A stretch of DNA of 64,000 nucleotides from Flammulina velutipes (Eukaryota; Basidiomycota; Agaricomycetes; Agaricales; Physalacriaceae): positions 2,418,001 through 2,482,000 of the forward strand of contig CM022373.1 in assembly GCA_011800155.1 (NCBI GenBank), written 5' to 3'. The position numbers and the translations under genes were made by a program. Positions 11,914 through 25,484 of the stretch are shown in pieces. Position 1 is the first letter of the stretch. Each line of letters begins with the position of its first letter. Below the pieces are notes generated by a model. That model saw only the letters and a program-made list of their open reading frames with translations, did no database searches and was not told the DNA's origin.

Positions 11914-13300
11914 GCGCTGAACACTAGGCGCCACTATCATATTCAACCTCTCCTTTATAAACACAAGATGGACAGTATCCTACCTAACAGCCCTAATATC
12001 TCAGAATGTATTTATGGGACAGAAGCGCTATTACTACATACACCTCTATAGATGCCGTCGTTTAGTCTATTCCACATACAATAATTGAAAGTATTTATCC
12101 GAACGTGGCTTTGAACGTGTCATGTTCAGTTCTCTGGTGACTACGCGCATCATCTCGTCAAGAACTGATAAGCCTACAAACCTGGGGTTTGCGGTGAGTG
12201 CATCCGCTATTTCATCGAGACCATGGAGTGTCGGGGAAACCCTTTTGAAGTGAAGACTCCTTTCTATGTGGCGAGAAGAACTAGTTCGATTTTTCCGGTA
12301 TTCCCACAACTCCGAGTCAATGGGAGGAATTTAACATATCTAGGGTACTATGGGGAAATATCTATACGTGTTTGTATGCAACATACCTGCAGCTTCAAAT
12401 GTAATACTCCTCAAAGCATTCCTTTGCGCCACACATTCCAGATTCAGCCTGACAAGTGACAGTTCTTAGCTCTTGACGACGAACGAAGAGCTTCTTTTCT
12501 CACGTGTTTGACACGCGCTGATATCGGAGTATTGGACTACATACGCTCAAGTACGTTCTTGATCTGATTTTCGTTATACTGACTGGGGTAGGTGTCGTTC
12601 TTCCATCCGTATACCGCATGGTATCTTTGCAAGGGAGTGTTCACCGTCCATAGCGCACGGTAAGGATGGCGCTTGACCCAACATCGGTAGTGGGACATGA
12701 GAGTAAATGGTGATACGTCCTGCAATGGCCTTTGTATCGAAGATAAAAGTGTGGCGCGCAGTGATCTGATCTATAGCTAGCGAGATGCCTAAAATGTAAT
12801 TTCTATTGTGATCTCTTGATCGTTTGCAAATATAATGGCGTTTCCGAGACACGCGGTCAATAACGCACAGCCCGAAGAGTTCTGATTGCAAAAACGACGA
12901 CATAGGAGGGTACTGCTTGCTCTTTCTGGTCTTCCGATTGTTGTTTCCGAGAAACCTACGGGGACGTGTTTAATTGAACCAGACTACGATTGCAGGGTCG
13001 TGTCGATCGTCTAATTGGAGGGGGATCTAGGAGTCTGGTATAGTATTGGTGGATAGAGGGTAGAGACGGCTACGAGAGAAGAGGTAGGGGACGCGAAGAA
13101 TGCGAAAGCGGGGGACGCCAAGGTGAGGGGAGGCGCGTCGACGTCACGACAGAAATAGGCTCGTGGGAAGGTCTAAATAGGAATAAACACGATGACGTAG
13201 TTGAGAGTCCGGGTGTTGCTGATGTCATTCCCAGCTCTGCCTCCTGCGTTCACGCATAAAACGACGAGAGATCCAACCGCGAACACGTTCAACTTTTGAA
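11914..13300. other. Intergenic with a possible orphan gene remnant
   Basis: On the minus strand, 12067-12309 encodes GLDEIADALTANPRFVGLS and LDEMMRVVTRELN, and 12537-12903 encodes two overlapping frames of mixed composition. They could be exons of one orphan or decaying gene, but I cannot join them with good splice signals. The GC-rich, purine-rich 13020-13290 stretch is the likely promoter and 5' UTR of the zinc-finger gene. Confidence 0.3.
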
Positions 13301-15060
13301 ATGGGCGGCGACCACAAATGCCCCGTCTGTCAGGCTACTTTTACTCGTCCCCAGCATGTCGCTCGGCATATGCGCTCCCGTAAGTCTGGCTTGCTCCATA
13401 GCGTGGGGCGCCGTGGAGCTGATGGCTCTTTTAATCATTAGACACTGGCGACAGACCATACAAGTGTACCCATTGCGGGGATCAGTTTGCGCGCAGGTAT
13501 GCTCCTCCATACTCCGCTAGGCCCCCAATACTAAACCGTATATCCAGCGACTTGCTTTCTCGCCATATCAACAAATGTCATGCCAGCGAAAAAGATAAAA
13601 CTCCTCTTGCTCCCAACGGCAGGAGAAAGGGAGGCAGCACCCGCGCCACTACCAGCAAGCAGGCCTGCGATCAGTGTGTCCAAGGCAGTCTGCCCTGCGA
13701 CGGCTGCAATCCCTGTGGTCAGATTTCGCGTCCGTTTTCGTCTCAACTCCGTACTCACATCCGTCCAGCCAAATGCGTACAACGCAAAGTCCGCTGCACC
13801 TTTGTCAAGTTTCATCGCCAGACCGCCCCCGTCGGGCCTGGCCACAACCCACGACCGACAGCAACAGCGTTACCATCCACTATCCTCCCTCCGATACCTA
13901 TCGGTGGCCGCGACTGGGGCAGCTCTTTCTCCTTTCCCTCCGGCCCGTATCCAACTGATCTCGACGACTATGCCAACAAGTATCGTCAACAACGCGACGT
14001 CGTCCAGGGCATGGGTCGTCCTCCCGACCCAAACTGGATGTACCAACCATCAAATGGTACAGAGATCCTCGGTGTAGGCGGATCCCTCTCGCGTCAAAAT
14101 AGCCTCGGACACCATCAACCAGTCCAGGAATTCTACAGCTATCGTCCGGAAAGCGCAGATGGCAGTTCCAGCGCCAGTTCCAGCGCCGCCAGCAGTAGCG
14201 TCCATCTGCCACTCGAGGCATATGGCACAACGCAGTCATCTGTCGTCAATCCTCCCGAAGGGGGCTTCTCTAGCGCATTTGGCTTGATGAGCCTTGATGA
14301 TCCTGCAGTTCTCGCAGGCTTCGCGACAGACGGACAACCGTTCTTCGACCATATGAACCAGCAGCTCCAGTCTTCTTCCCCTCAGCCCCCTATTCCTCCG
14401 ACAAATCCTCAGCTCTTACCGCATCCAAACAATTATCAGTACCATGCCCAGTCCGTCGTTACTCCGAGACCAAGCACATCCAGTGGCGTAATACGGGACG
14501 ACGAGACTCGGGAACTACGTGAATTCTGGAAAGAATACATGCGTACACCAATGGCTGTCAATGGAAATGGAATGGTCAGTCCTGCTTCCTTTTCCACGTC
14601 TGTTCCATTCTCATTTTCTTAGGACCAGCCCACTCCTCATCGGCGCCAGCGAGTGTCGAGTCTTCCTAGTGTCAAGACCCCGACAGAAAATATCTATGGC
14701 AATGGCCGGACGATGCACGATGCCGACGACCTTCGCAGTTACGAAGCTGCGGTGTTGGCCCGCAAGGCTCCTATGCAGCTCAGCTTGAACTCGGGACTAA
14801 AAGGTCGGAGGGAACGCTCTGCCACGGGCAGTCAGCACTCAAACCTCATCCTCTCCCCACCACCACCTCCTCCACCAAACAATCACAACCACTCTGAGCG
14901 CGCTGGTTCGTTCTCGGGTGTCGAACGTCCTACGTTTAAACGCCTTCCATCGCAGGTCCTAGAACCTCTAGGCGGTAACAAGAAGCAGCGCGGAGGCAGC
15001 GAACCGGAACCGAACTGGGCTAGCCATGACTGGAATATGGGCGTCAAAGACGAAGATTGA
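13301..15060 (+). CDS. Transcription factor with tandem C2H2 fingers plus a Zn2Cys6 cluster
   Basis: Probable nuclear DNA-binding regulator. Exons 13301-13379, 13442-13496, 13548-13717, 13769-14574 and 14623-15060 join in frame to 515 residues. The N-terminus has two C2H2 fingers: HKCPVCQATFTRPQHVARH, then YKCTHCGDQFARSDLLSRH ending in INKCH. A binuclear Zn cluster follows after splicing, ACDQC, LPCDGCNPCAKC and RKVRC (C-x2-C-x6-C-x5-C-x2-C-x6-C). Next to it lies VKFHRQTAPVGPGH, which I recall from fungal proteins of this two-finger type. The rest is low-complexity: Ser/Ala runs, Gln/Pro-rich stretches, a PPPPPPP tract and a basic FKRLPSQ segment near the C-terminus. It lacks the usual fungal-specific middle homology domain. 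The regulated pathway is unknown. Confidence 0.9.
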
Positions 15061-15418
15061 CCTTTACCTAGCATAATTTATTGACGTTTGTGACTGCCAA
15101 ACGCTTTCTCGCTCTCGATATCCTTTTCGTATTATCGTGCTCTCGCGCTGGTTTCTTCCTAACTATAGCTCATAGATACCCTACTGGTCTGTTCACTAAT
15201 CGCAGCCGCTGTGTGAGTTTTAGACATGCCATTGTATTTTAGCTCTCCAGTAGACATACTTGCTTTTAGTTTACATAAAAAACAAGTATCTTGTCTTCCG
15301 ATACCATCTCTGACGTCGTACAGTCTGCATGGACACCCGTACACGATGACGACGTGGGGGATGACGCATACCTGAACGTAAGACGTCTTCCAATAGCGTT
15401 ACAGACGCGTTTCATCGA
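15061..15418. other. Intergenic, convergent 3' ends
   Basis: Spacer between the zinc-finger gene and the DUF6535 gene, which converge. I see only short, unconvincing frames. Confidence 0.5.
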
Positions 15419-18400
15419 TTATGACGATGGCCTCGCGCTTGGCTGTCCCTCGGCTTGGCGATGCCAATGAAAGAACCTCTTCGGGTAACGGGGTCGACAG
15501 AGCATGCGCCAGGCGTCATTGTTGAGACTCGTCAGAACAGTCAGAGCGTCAGCCTACAAGCCACCAATTAATTAATACCAAAGCGAAGTTGACGATATCT
15601 ACGTACCGTGGACGGTCTACGAGGTCGCCCCCCGGGTTGCCTGACACCCTCCCCTTCGAAAAACTCGTCGAGGTTGTTCAGGGCTGCCTCAAGCGCAAGC
15701 CTGACCTGTAGGGTGTCAGAAGAACAGGCGATCCAAGATCGATAGGGTGCAAAATGATCAGCTGGCTGCTCGTTCTTGAGATCATCACAGAAAAGACGTA
15801 ACGTCTTGCGACAATGCTTCCAGTTTGCATGGTTTGGGCACACCTCTGCAAACGCTCGTAGAATAGAAGAATCCCGTCTCCGGTCTATGACGTTGGGCAA
15901 GAGGGCCAGTATAAGACTGACGGTAATCAGGTTGTCCCCGGTGTGTAAATAGGCGATAGCGGATGCTAGATCTTCGTTTTCAGCGTCCGTGCGGTGTTGT
16001 CTGGTGATTTCAGTCACATAGAGCGCTACCATGTTGACGATGGGAAGCTGTAATGTCCAAGCGCAGCGACGCAGAAATTCACAGATCGTCTGTTGCCGGA
16101 ACAACTTGTAAGATTCCGGGATGTGCTCCTGCAGCCCTTTTACGACGACTGTCGTCATCAAGTCCCACATCATGTAAACGCTTGGATCCCATTGCTGCCA
16201 AATTTCGAACGATGACCGTACCAGCACGGTGAGGAAGTGTTTGTCGCACCACATGTGGGCATTGTTGGCCCTGAACAATGCTTGAGACCTGCTGAACATC
16301 TGCCGACACATGGATAGAACCGAGAGGCGTATCTCGCCAACGTAAGTTTCAGACCAATCAGCGTTGACTTCCAGAAGACCACGTAATGTGGCGAACACGT
16401 ATAACGGGTTATCAGAGGATATTTTGACAACTTCAAAGTCGACCGAATCCAAAATCCTGTTCATTAGGAATGTGCATTTGTGTAGAAGGGAAAGATGGGA
16501 ACGAGCTTGAGAGTCGGTTACGAGATGCCGTTGTAGTGATGCATATGCCCCAGTACTGCTGGGAGATTCCTGGTCGTAGTCGTTGGAGAGATAATAGTTT
16601 ATTATGGCGAGTAGGAGTTCGGTGTCGTCAATAGTACGGATGTTCTTCGACTCCGTTTGTACTCGTAGACCGTTGAAGCGTCCAAACATGATAGAGATTG
16701 CCAAACGGGTGACATCCTGGATGACCGGGCCTCTCTGAATAGCTTGGAATATGTTGCACGCAATATGATCATTCTCCGAACGTATATCTTCCAGCTCAAT
16801 GGTGTGAGTCAAGCTTTCGATGACTTTCTCGCACCATTCCGGGTCGAATTTGGTGAAGGAAGGGATGGGCGTAAAGTATGGAGGACCGATGGCCTTGGTT
16901 TGCATAATCTTCTCAGCAAGAGCTTGCCAGATGGTGAGATGTAGAAAGCAGGACTTGTCGACGAGAAATGATGGCGCGGGAATAATCTGAGCATCTAAAT
17001 CGATGACGCGACCAGTGGCAGCATGCAGGGCTCTCGATACGACATCGTCTTCCAGAGTAGTGTTGGATGGCCATATGAAGTCTGCGGAGATCATAGTGCC
17101 GCTAACGAGCATGGAACGCACAATCCTCTCGAAAGTTTCCTCTGCTCCAGCCTCCTGCTTGAGAACTGTCTTTATCGTCTCCCCCTCCACTGTTGTATCG
17201 ACGATTGTAGACATTAAACTCTCTTGATCGGACATCACATCCGACATGTCTCCAAACTTCTTGCGAAGCAGGAATGTCTGTAATGTCGTGAGACCACCGA
17301 ATGCTTGTAGAACGACGCTGCGGACTGTAGGGTTGGACGATGTCTGATACAGCCAATGCATCGCGTCCACAGAAACACTTTCCGATGAGCTATTGACGAT
17401 ATGCATCTCCTGCTCCTTCAAAGGCGAAACAGCCGTACTCCAGTGCATTATACGGGACAAAGTGACAGATATGAGATTTGACAATGGAGTCTTGTAGGGG
17501 CATTGAGGGTAGAATACGGGTAGGATTTGACTGGCGAAATATGCGAAATATGCTGAGCCCGAAATGGCAAAAACGATGTAGGCGATAGTTGGATGAAGGG
17601 GGTGAATATAGACGATGAGGCCGGCGAAGAATATTGCCACAGCTACATGCATGAGGACGGGAAGGAGGCCGACGATGATAGGAACATGCCAGTTCTGCAG
17701 GCCGGAAAAGCGGTATTGACGGAGTAGGCTACGATCTTTGGGTGTACCGGAAGGCATCGCAACGTATTGGTGAAACCATTGTTTGACCAAAACCGAGAGC
17801 AAGGCAGTCGTCAGACTCAATGCGAGACTGACGAACCAGAGACCATTGACCCAAATAATCGATCTGGGGACAGGACCAGTGGAGGATGGACCCAATTCTG
17901 AGTAAGGTACAGAATTGGAGGAAGTGCCGTTCATGTCTGCACGTTGAAGGTTGACGAGTTCATACAGAAGGGACGTGGAGATCGAATCCGTCGGCGTTTG
18001 TAGACTCTGAGATGTTTGGGCCACGAACGTCGTCACAACTGCAGAGAAGAGACCAGCCTGAGACATGATGTTAGGTAGAATCCAATGAGATTGACAAGTG
18101 GAAACATACGAAAACGAGCAGAACATCAACATTATCCTTGGAGTCGTCCACCATCTCAGTGTCATGCATCTGACTCTCGTCGAGATAAGTTCGCCAGATT
18201 CTAGCGTGAGGGTTCGTCTCTTCGTAAATCGGATCGGGAGGATATTTTAGCTCGTAATGAAATGGGTTAGAACCTGTAGAGATAGTTTTAGTAGGGCCAA
18301 CTCAAAAATCGGTAAACTTGCCATTTGCTGGGACGTGCTGAATGCGTCTTCGCCCTTGGATTCCAAATGGTCGAGACTGTGAGTAACTCGTGGGCTGCGG

Positions 18401-19711
18401 CACATACGTGGCATTTCCCGGTACTGGATATGGTGGGATGACGGGGACCGTAGGGTGGAGCGCTGGACTGAGATTGAGAGGAGATAATGGAGGAGGGGGC
18501 AGGGGGCTCCCTGGGGGAATAGGATGTGAGAATCCTGGTGCCACAAAATCGAACGGTCTAGAGGAGTATGTATTTTCGGCATATGGTCCAGCGTTCGAGG
18601 GATATTTCGCTCTCTCCGAGTTGATGTCATACAGTGGGACATACCAAGGTGAGGGACCTTCCCATTGGGTTGGGCGCACGCGATGGTACGTCTGCCAGGT
18701 ACTAGCAGTCGCCTGTGACTGACCCCAAGGGTTCGGTTGAGCCCACATAGTATTCTGGGGCGGGGCATTAACCTGTTGTTGTTGTTCATCAGCGTGGGCA
18801 GTGGCAGTCTGCGCCTCATGACGTGGCAACCGTTGGCGTGTGGTACGTGAATACGGAGGAGTTGTGATAGTAGGTGGCCGAGAGATATCAGTTGTGGATT
18901 CAGAAGCAGACGAGGAACTCGTGGAGCCTTCCTCGACAGCAAATGACGGAGAGGCATCTTCTTGAGCACCAAATGCCGGAAGTGCCTCTTCCACCAAAGG
19001 CGAAAGCTCAACTGGGACATGGGTCGGCGCTGGGGCTGGGGGGGACGGACCGCCCTGGGGTGGGAGGATGCCAGTATCCAAGTCATAGTATATGGGGACT
19101 TGAAACCACCGCGGGTCAGCCTGAGAAGGCTGGTCGGGGGAAAAGCGAAATGGGGACCCTCCAAGTTGGGTATTCGATACGGGAGTATTATAGGAGAAGG
19201 AGGAAGACGAAGATGAGGTAAAAGAGGGAAGAGTGTTTGGTTGCTGGAATTGTGGGACCTCGCTGGGCCAGAACTGCTGAATATCTTCGAAGACCTGATC
19301 CCATGCAGTAAGTCCAGTAGAGCGTCGCGAGGCTGGGAAGGGCGCGTGAGGGTCCGGTAATGCTGCTGCCTCGTCACTAGCAGGTAGATCTGGCAATGGA
19401 CTATCGGGATGGTTGGGGGGATGAAAAGGGTAAGTCGACCAGGCGCCTTCAGGATACGGAGCGACTTCTTGATCGTTGTACGAATCGGATGTCGGGGGAG
19501 GTGGCGACCATGCGTCGCCAAAATCTGTCCCCACAGGACTTGGAACGAGTTGAATGTCTGGCGGAGCGAGCAGCGGAGAGTGGCCAGGGGTTGTCAATCG
19601 TATAGGGATGGGGGAATGGATATCGGGACTTTGACGGGAAACTGCATCGTCACGCAAAGCTACATCGTGTTCAACATGTATGCCCACCGGAGAAGAGGAC
19701 GTAGAGGACAT
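15419..19711 (-). CDS. DUF6535 membrane protein with a long disordered N-terminal extension
   Basis: DUF6535 is a basidiomycete membrane family of unknown function. The domain is seen as ETNPHARIWRTYLDESQMHD, then VDVLLVF joined by an intron to AGLFSAVVTTFVAQTSQSLQ, then WVNGLWFVSLALSLTTALLS and two further hydrophobic segments, about four membrane spans. A roughly 600-residue helical region with no domain I know follows. The domain exon has no ATG of its own. A 48-nt GC-AG intron (18274-18321) joins it in frame to an upstream 463-codon exon that is Pro/Ser-rich (start ATG at 19709-19711). Exons 18322-19711, 18110-18273, 15607-18057 and 15419-15553 give 1379 residues. If the last intron is not used, the stop is at 15568. 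The upstream exon could be a separate gene, but the splice join is good. Confidence 0.65.
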
Positions 19712-20089
19712 TGTCAACTGCTGTAGAATTTAGACGCCTGACGTGGAATAAGATCAACCTTACGAGCTCAGGCCCAGGGCAGATTGCTGTCAGTAAAGTC
19801 TTTCAGTGTACACCGATTCCCACCAGAGCGCCTACATTCGCATCTGAGTCGGGCGTAGAGCGACGGGGAAAACTTGAAGTTGTCGGTCCACGTTACTCGA
19901 ACCGATTGCTGGGAACATGATGGTTTGAGAAAGCTATGAGCCGCGTGCTATTGCGCAACACGGCCAAATGGTACAGCGAACGAATTCACTCGAGAACATT
20001 ACAGTTATGGATGTAGATTGAGGGACAGAGAACAATAAGGTTATACATATACAATAGCCGGAAGAAATACAATGAGCCACCCCAAAGAC
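19712..20089. other. Intergenic
   Basis: Between the DUF6535 start and the H4 stop. It should contain the DUF6535 promoter and the H4 3' end. I did not find the animal-type histone stem-loop, as expected for fungal polyadenylated histone mRNAs. Confidence 0.45.
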
Positions 20090-21364
<1,275 letters not shown>

Positions 21365-21485
21365 GCTACTCATTCATCGTTTCCATTTCTTATCGGTTTA
21401 CTGTATTGTATTTGTATCTACATACCATCATCGTTTCGCTACCACTCTACAGAATAGACTGTGTGTCTATCGTCTTACTTGGCAA

Positions 21486-22055
21486 TCATAGAAACTCTTC
21501 ATTGTCTTTGTCGTCCGGGTCATTCTGAGTCAGATCATCGCTGCCTTGACAAGTGATTCACCCAATATCGGTAGCGAACGCATCAGGGTATTGAGACTAT
21601 CGGTCACAATGTCATCCTTCCGCCAGTAATCTTTGAGCGTCAGAGCTGACAGTTCTTCGCCAAGTCGCAAGTAAAGCCCTGGCGCTTCGTTCGTCGATTT
21701 CGCGTAGACAACTGCGTCCAGCACAGTGATTGCGACAGACGGTGTCCAGGAATGGACAAACCCGTCTAACTGAGCTAAAAGGCTAACGAATGGTTTGGCG
21801 AACGGCAAAGACAGGACTGAAGATAAACTCACTCTCGTTTGGTGTCATCGACATGGAGCGGAGCCGCTGTACAGAAGATGCCACCGAGAGCGAGAGCGTG
21901 CACGGTTGACATGCGCATCGAAAGACGGCCAGCGCCTTGACCAAGAATATTGGACCTTGGGCTAGAGTTTATGTAGACGCAGATTCAATGGTTGACCATG
22001 ACAATGAACCAACTCTATCGTTTGGCGGTGCGGTTGCTCTAAAAGCCTGATTCAT
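21486..22055 (-). CDS. Unidentified gene
   Basis: Not recognised. Open segments joined by plausible introns read: ATG at 22053-22055 (MNQAFRATAPPNDRVGS), then RSNILGQGAGRLSMRMSTVH with ALALGGIFCTAAPLHVDDTK, then, after a GTGAGT...TTCGTTAG intron, LLAQLDGFVHSWTPSVAITV with LDAVVYAKSTNEAPGLYLRL and GEELSALTLKDYWRKDD. The composition is protein-like throughout. At the C-terminus the frame changes: one frame stops at 21530, while a shifted frame continues as SDDLTQNDPDDKDNEEFL to a stop at 21486. This may be a further intron or a real frameshift. It could be a short conserved basidiomycete protein or the 3' part of a longer one. Confidence 0.45.
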
Positions 22056-22506
22056 GATGGACAACGAGGCGAGAAGACAGATGGTTGCATTGTGCCTACG
22101 GCAGATTGATCTATAGGTAACAATTCACATCTCGGGTTAAAGGGACATGGTGGGCAAGTCAAAGAGACGCCGGCAAGAAGGACAAGAAGAAGAATAGACG
22201 GATCCTACAGTCATGCACCATGATTAGTATGTGAGATCCCGAGTGACGATAAGACGTACCGGCATGTTTCCGACATGCACAGCTACACATTTCCTCTTTT
22301 TAAAAGCTTCCAGAGATGATTAAACGCTCGGAAAACATCGTCCAGCATGAATTCGCCCGTCGTCGTTGGTCATGGTGGTGAAAAGCAGGTGAGAACGTCA
22401 CGCTGTCACGGCCACCCAACAATGATCGGCTGGGTTGGATGGCCTTGCTTTGGTTTGCTTCCTACCTTTACCGTCTGCGCCGACAAACAGCCTCGAATCC
22501 GACGCA
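22056..22506. other. Region between the unidentified gene and the SDS3-like gene
   Basis: Divergent spacer. It holds a possible upstream exon of the SDS3-like gene starting with ATG at 22347 (MNSPVVVGHGGEKQ followed by GTGAGA), and possibly further 5' exons of the minus-strand gene. No other structure is visible. Confidence 0.35.
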
Positions 22507-23605
22507 ATGAGCATGCCATATCCGCACCACCCGCTCAATTCCATTGCTGGCCCCTCCAGAGGCCATGGTACGCATTCCACCACTTTTCGCCCCGTTGCTC
22601 GTCTTTTTACGCGTCTCTCTTTCCTCTAGGAATAGGTATCGACGACATCAAGCGGGACAAAAAGAAGAAAGACGTTTCTGGCAAACTTGGACGGGAAATC
22701 CATGAAAGACGGGACGAGTGCGCTATTCAATTCTTCTCTGTATCCGATGCGCACACTGACCCCCGCCACAACAGCGGTCGCCAGTACAGCGAATCAATAA
22801 CCACCCTCCACTCCAATTCTCTCATTCTCGCAACGCGACCGGAGGATTTCCCGCTCTACAAGATGACGCTCTACCCGCTGACCCTCGAGCGCTCCTCGCA
22901 GCTGGCCCAGCTCGAGTTCGAGGAGAAATACGCCCTCGAGTGTGCTCATACTGCCTTCGAGGAGGAACGAGAAAAGGTTGAGCAGGAATGGAAGAAGGGC
23001 CACGACAAAGTTCGAGAACGCCTGATGGAGAGCATCGAAGAGCGTAGACGCAAAGCACGCGATGACAAGGAAGGCGAGGGCACCGTCGCTGGTGCGTTTT
23101 CTCTCTCCTCCATTCTCTTTTTCCCCACTCATCCATCGCAGACGGCACTCTCGACTCTCAATCCCGTCCCCACATTACTCGGAAGCTCAGAAACAAATTA
23201 GGAACCTCGCCGCCAGGGACACCTTTAGGAGCTACCGGAACGGCCACAACGAACGGAACGAACGGTATCAGTGGTCTGCCTATAACAACAGGACCCTTCC
23301 TCAACCCACACTCGCTCGCTGTCGACGAGCTACCGTCGCCGTTCCCTCTGCCCCTGACATCTACCTCAATACCCAACGGCGCCAATGGCACGAACGGTGG
23401 TCCTGGAGCAACTAGTGGACACGGTGGGCGACGACGGCCCAAAGGCAGCGGCACACATCAAAGCCAGGCAATAGGTGGACTCGGAAAGAGCCTTGCTGGA
23501 CTAGCTTCCTGCAAGGAACACGAACTCGAGACGGACATGGGCGAAATTAGGAGAGGGAACAAACGACGACGGGTCACTACTCAAGCACCCAAGGGTGCAT
23601 CATGA
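22507..23605 (+). CDS. SDS3: SDS3-like subunit of the Sin3/Rpd3 histone deacetylase complex
   Basis: Sds3-family proteins bridge and stabilise Sin3-HDAC corepressor complexes in the nucleus. The hallmark is a charged helical region: YKMTLYPLTLERSSQLAQLE, FEEKYALECAHTAFEEEREK, then VRERLMESIEERRRKARDDK. After an intron comes SRPHITRKLRNKLGTSPPGT, then a Gly/Asn/Thr-rich linker, a GRRRPKG segment, a basic KRRRVTTQAPKGAS C-terminus and a stop at 23603-23605. I chose ATG 22507 (MSMPYPHHPLNSIAGPSRGH) because it splices in phase to GIGIDDIKRDKKKKDVSGKL. An alternative start is 22347, in another frame. The 3' UTR may contain introns (GTGAGT near 23630). Confidence 0.75.
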
Positions 23606-24567
23606 TATACTGTAGGGAGCGTATCTTGGTGAGTGTCGGCTTGTTGTCCATGGATGATGGCTAACACGATCACGTTCAGGCGCCAGGTTTTTATATACCT
23701 TGTACATTTCCTGCTGTCCATTGGTTACATCGTAAGTACATCTCCTCCGACATCTCACCACCACGAACTAATCATATATACAGGTATTTAATGTTTGTCT
23801 GTAATATCTCTAGCTGGAACCAATATTGCCCGTCATCGATGCTCGCAATGGAAGGAATCAATTCAAGTCCTCTCCCAAACCAGTTACATTGGCCTAGTCA
23901 GAGATCCTTGGGAGTACATTTCCAACGTTTTCTTCTTCAAGCTTTCGCGCATCCGACTTGGATCTCCGCAACCACATACATACACATTATCCGGCCAAGC
24001 TCTGTGCAAATTGAGCTTGAAAGAGCTCAAGTTCTTTACCTTTCTTCCGATCGCCTTGGAACGTGAAAAAGTGTACGTGTCATGCTGCGCGCTCCAGTTT
24101 ACAAACCGTTTACTTATTGTGTGCACCATGCAGTCCTTCGATAACTACGCGTCGCTGACCGAGACTTGATAAGTGCTTGATCCTTGCGCTTCGGAGATCT
24201 GACGTTCATCGATGTCCGTAGTTCTAGCGTACACTGTAATAGCCTATCTCGAGTCAAGCCTGTAGTGTAGCGTTAGGTATAGTAGCACTAGAAGTCACTT
24301 CAATGTGGAGAAACCTCGGGGGATCGGGATCACGGTCTAAATTTTGTTCTCTGAACCTGGCTGATCACAAACCACCTTGCCGCGTCTCGAATCGACGAAG
24401 ACTGTATCCACAAGAAGCGAACTCATTGACATTGGCTGGCTACTGATCGTAATTCCAAACTTCAAAGAATCCAACACCGTGCCGCAACCGTCCCGGCCTT
24501 CCGCGGCGGCCCTTGGCGTAACAATATATTGGGCCATGGCACTCCGCTCTGAGCTGCTTCTCGAACG
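23606..24567. other. Intergenic with the probable SDS3 3' UTR
   Basis: The first 150 bp show intron-like GTGAGT...TTCAG and GTAAGT...ATACAG pairs, suggesting a spliced 3' UTR. A frame at 23795-24169 has no family resemblance and is probably chance. No repeats seen. Confidence 0.35.
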
Positions 24568-25484
24568 ATGACCACCACTGCTCCTCCTGACCTATCCAAT
24601 ATAACTTGGGATCTCCCTCCCGCTGTCTCTGACTATGGAACTGACCTTGACGAGCACCACCTTGATACCCCGCCTTCGTGAGTGTGCTCCAGACTGTCAT
24701 CGTAAACATCTCCGTTATACACGGTTGGTCGTAGATACGCGGATACCCGACCACGAGTCCCAATCACCTACTCGTTCTCGCGTCTAAGCTACAATACGAT
24801 GGCCTTGGTTCCACCCCTCGACTCCGCGAACCCATTACCGCTATACCATATAACCGTCAACATGAACTGCTTTAATCCCCTCGCACATATTACCACCATT
24901 CGCCGGGGAAACGAGTATGGTCCTCTTATCGCAGAATTCGAGTATGTTACCTATCCTCTATTCCCACACTCTCACTCACCCATCCACAGAACGGGTATAA
25001 CAACGAAGAAGCTTATGATTACCATGGACGGCAAATCATTGCAATTCACCGAGAGGCTGAAAGCGTACGGAGCCTCCACATTTCCTCGAGTGCGTCATTT
25101 TCTCGTGATCTGCACTCATCCAGAGGACTGACGCCTCGAACTAGACCAAATGGATCTGGAGTGGCAACAAATACAGGTTCTCCTGGAATTGTTATGCTAC
25201 TCCGAACGTTGTAAGCAGTCATTCTCTAACTACCCACACGTATGCTGATAGCAGCTCAGTGCCATCACCTCACCAACGCGAGGGAAGTCTACGCAGTGTT
25301 CAACCCAGATAACAAGACACGTCGAGAAGGATGTGAACCGCAAACACTCGAGATCATGCCTGATGGCCAGAAATTCTTTGACGATATAGTAGTGTCCTCC
25401 ATACTTTTGGAGCAGCTACGACATAATCCTGCCGAGGGCGATTCGAAAAAGCTCTTCAATCTTAGGTCGTGGAAGTACGCATAA
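24568..25484 (+). CDS. DUF6593-like protein, tandem copy 1
   Basis: A basidiomycete protein of unknown function. The start ATG at 24568 reads MTTTAPPDLSNITWDLPPAV. After an intron the core begins YSFSRLSYNTMALVPP with YHITVNMNCFNPLAHITTIR and RGNEYGPLIAEFE. Next come GITTKKLMITMDG and, across introns, a TKWIWSGNKYRFSWN segment. The end is REVYAVFNPDNKTRREG, TLEIMPDGQKFFDDIVVSSI and a Leu-rich tail, stopping at 25484. The order of beta-strand-like segments, a Trp-rich W-x-W...K-W core and a closing amphipathic helix matches what I recall of DUF6593. The exact family name is less certain than the relation to the two following genes. About five exons. Confidence 0.7.

Noticed and set aside
21920..22000. 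Ultra-short introns (17 and 21 nt) in the unidentified gene
   Set aside because: Removing 17 or 21 nt would keep the frame, but introns of 35-53 nt with better positions do the same. Introns under 30 nt are not expected in fungi.
23795..24169. Plus-strand frame after SDS3 as a gene
   Set aside because: No recognisable motif, no promoter-like upstream sequence, and it lies where spliced 3' UTR signals occur.
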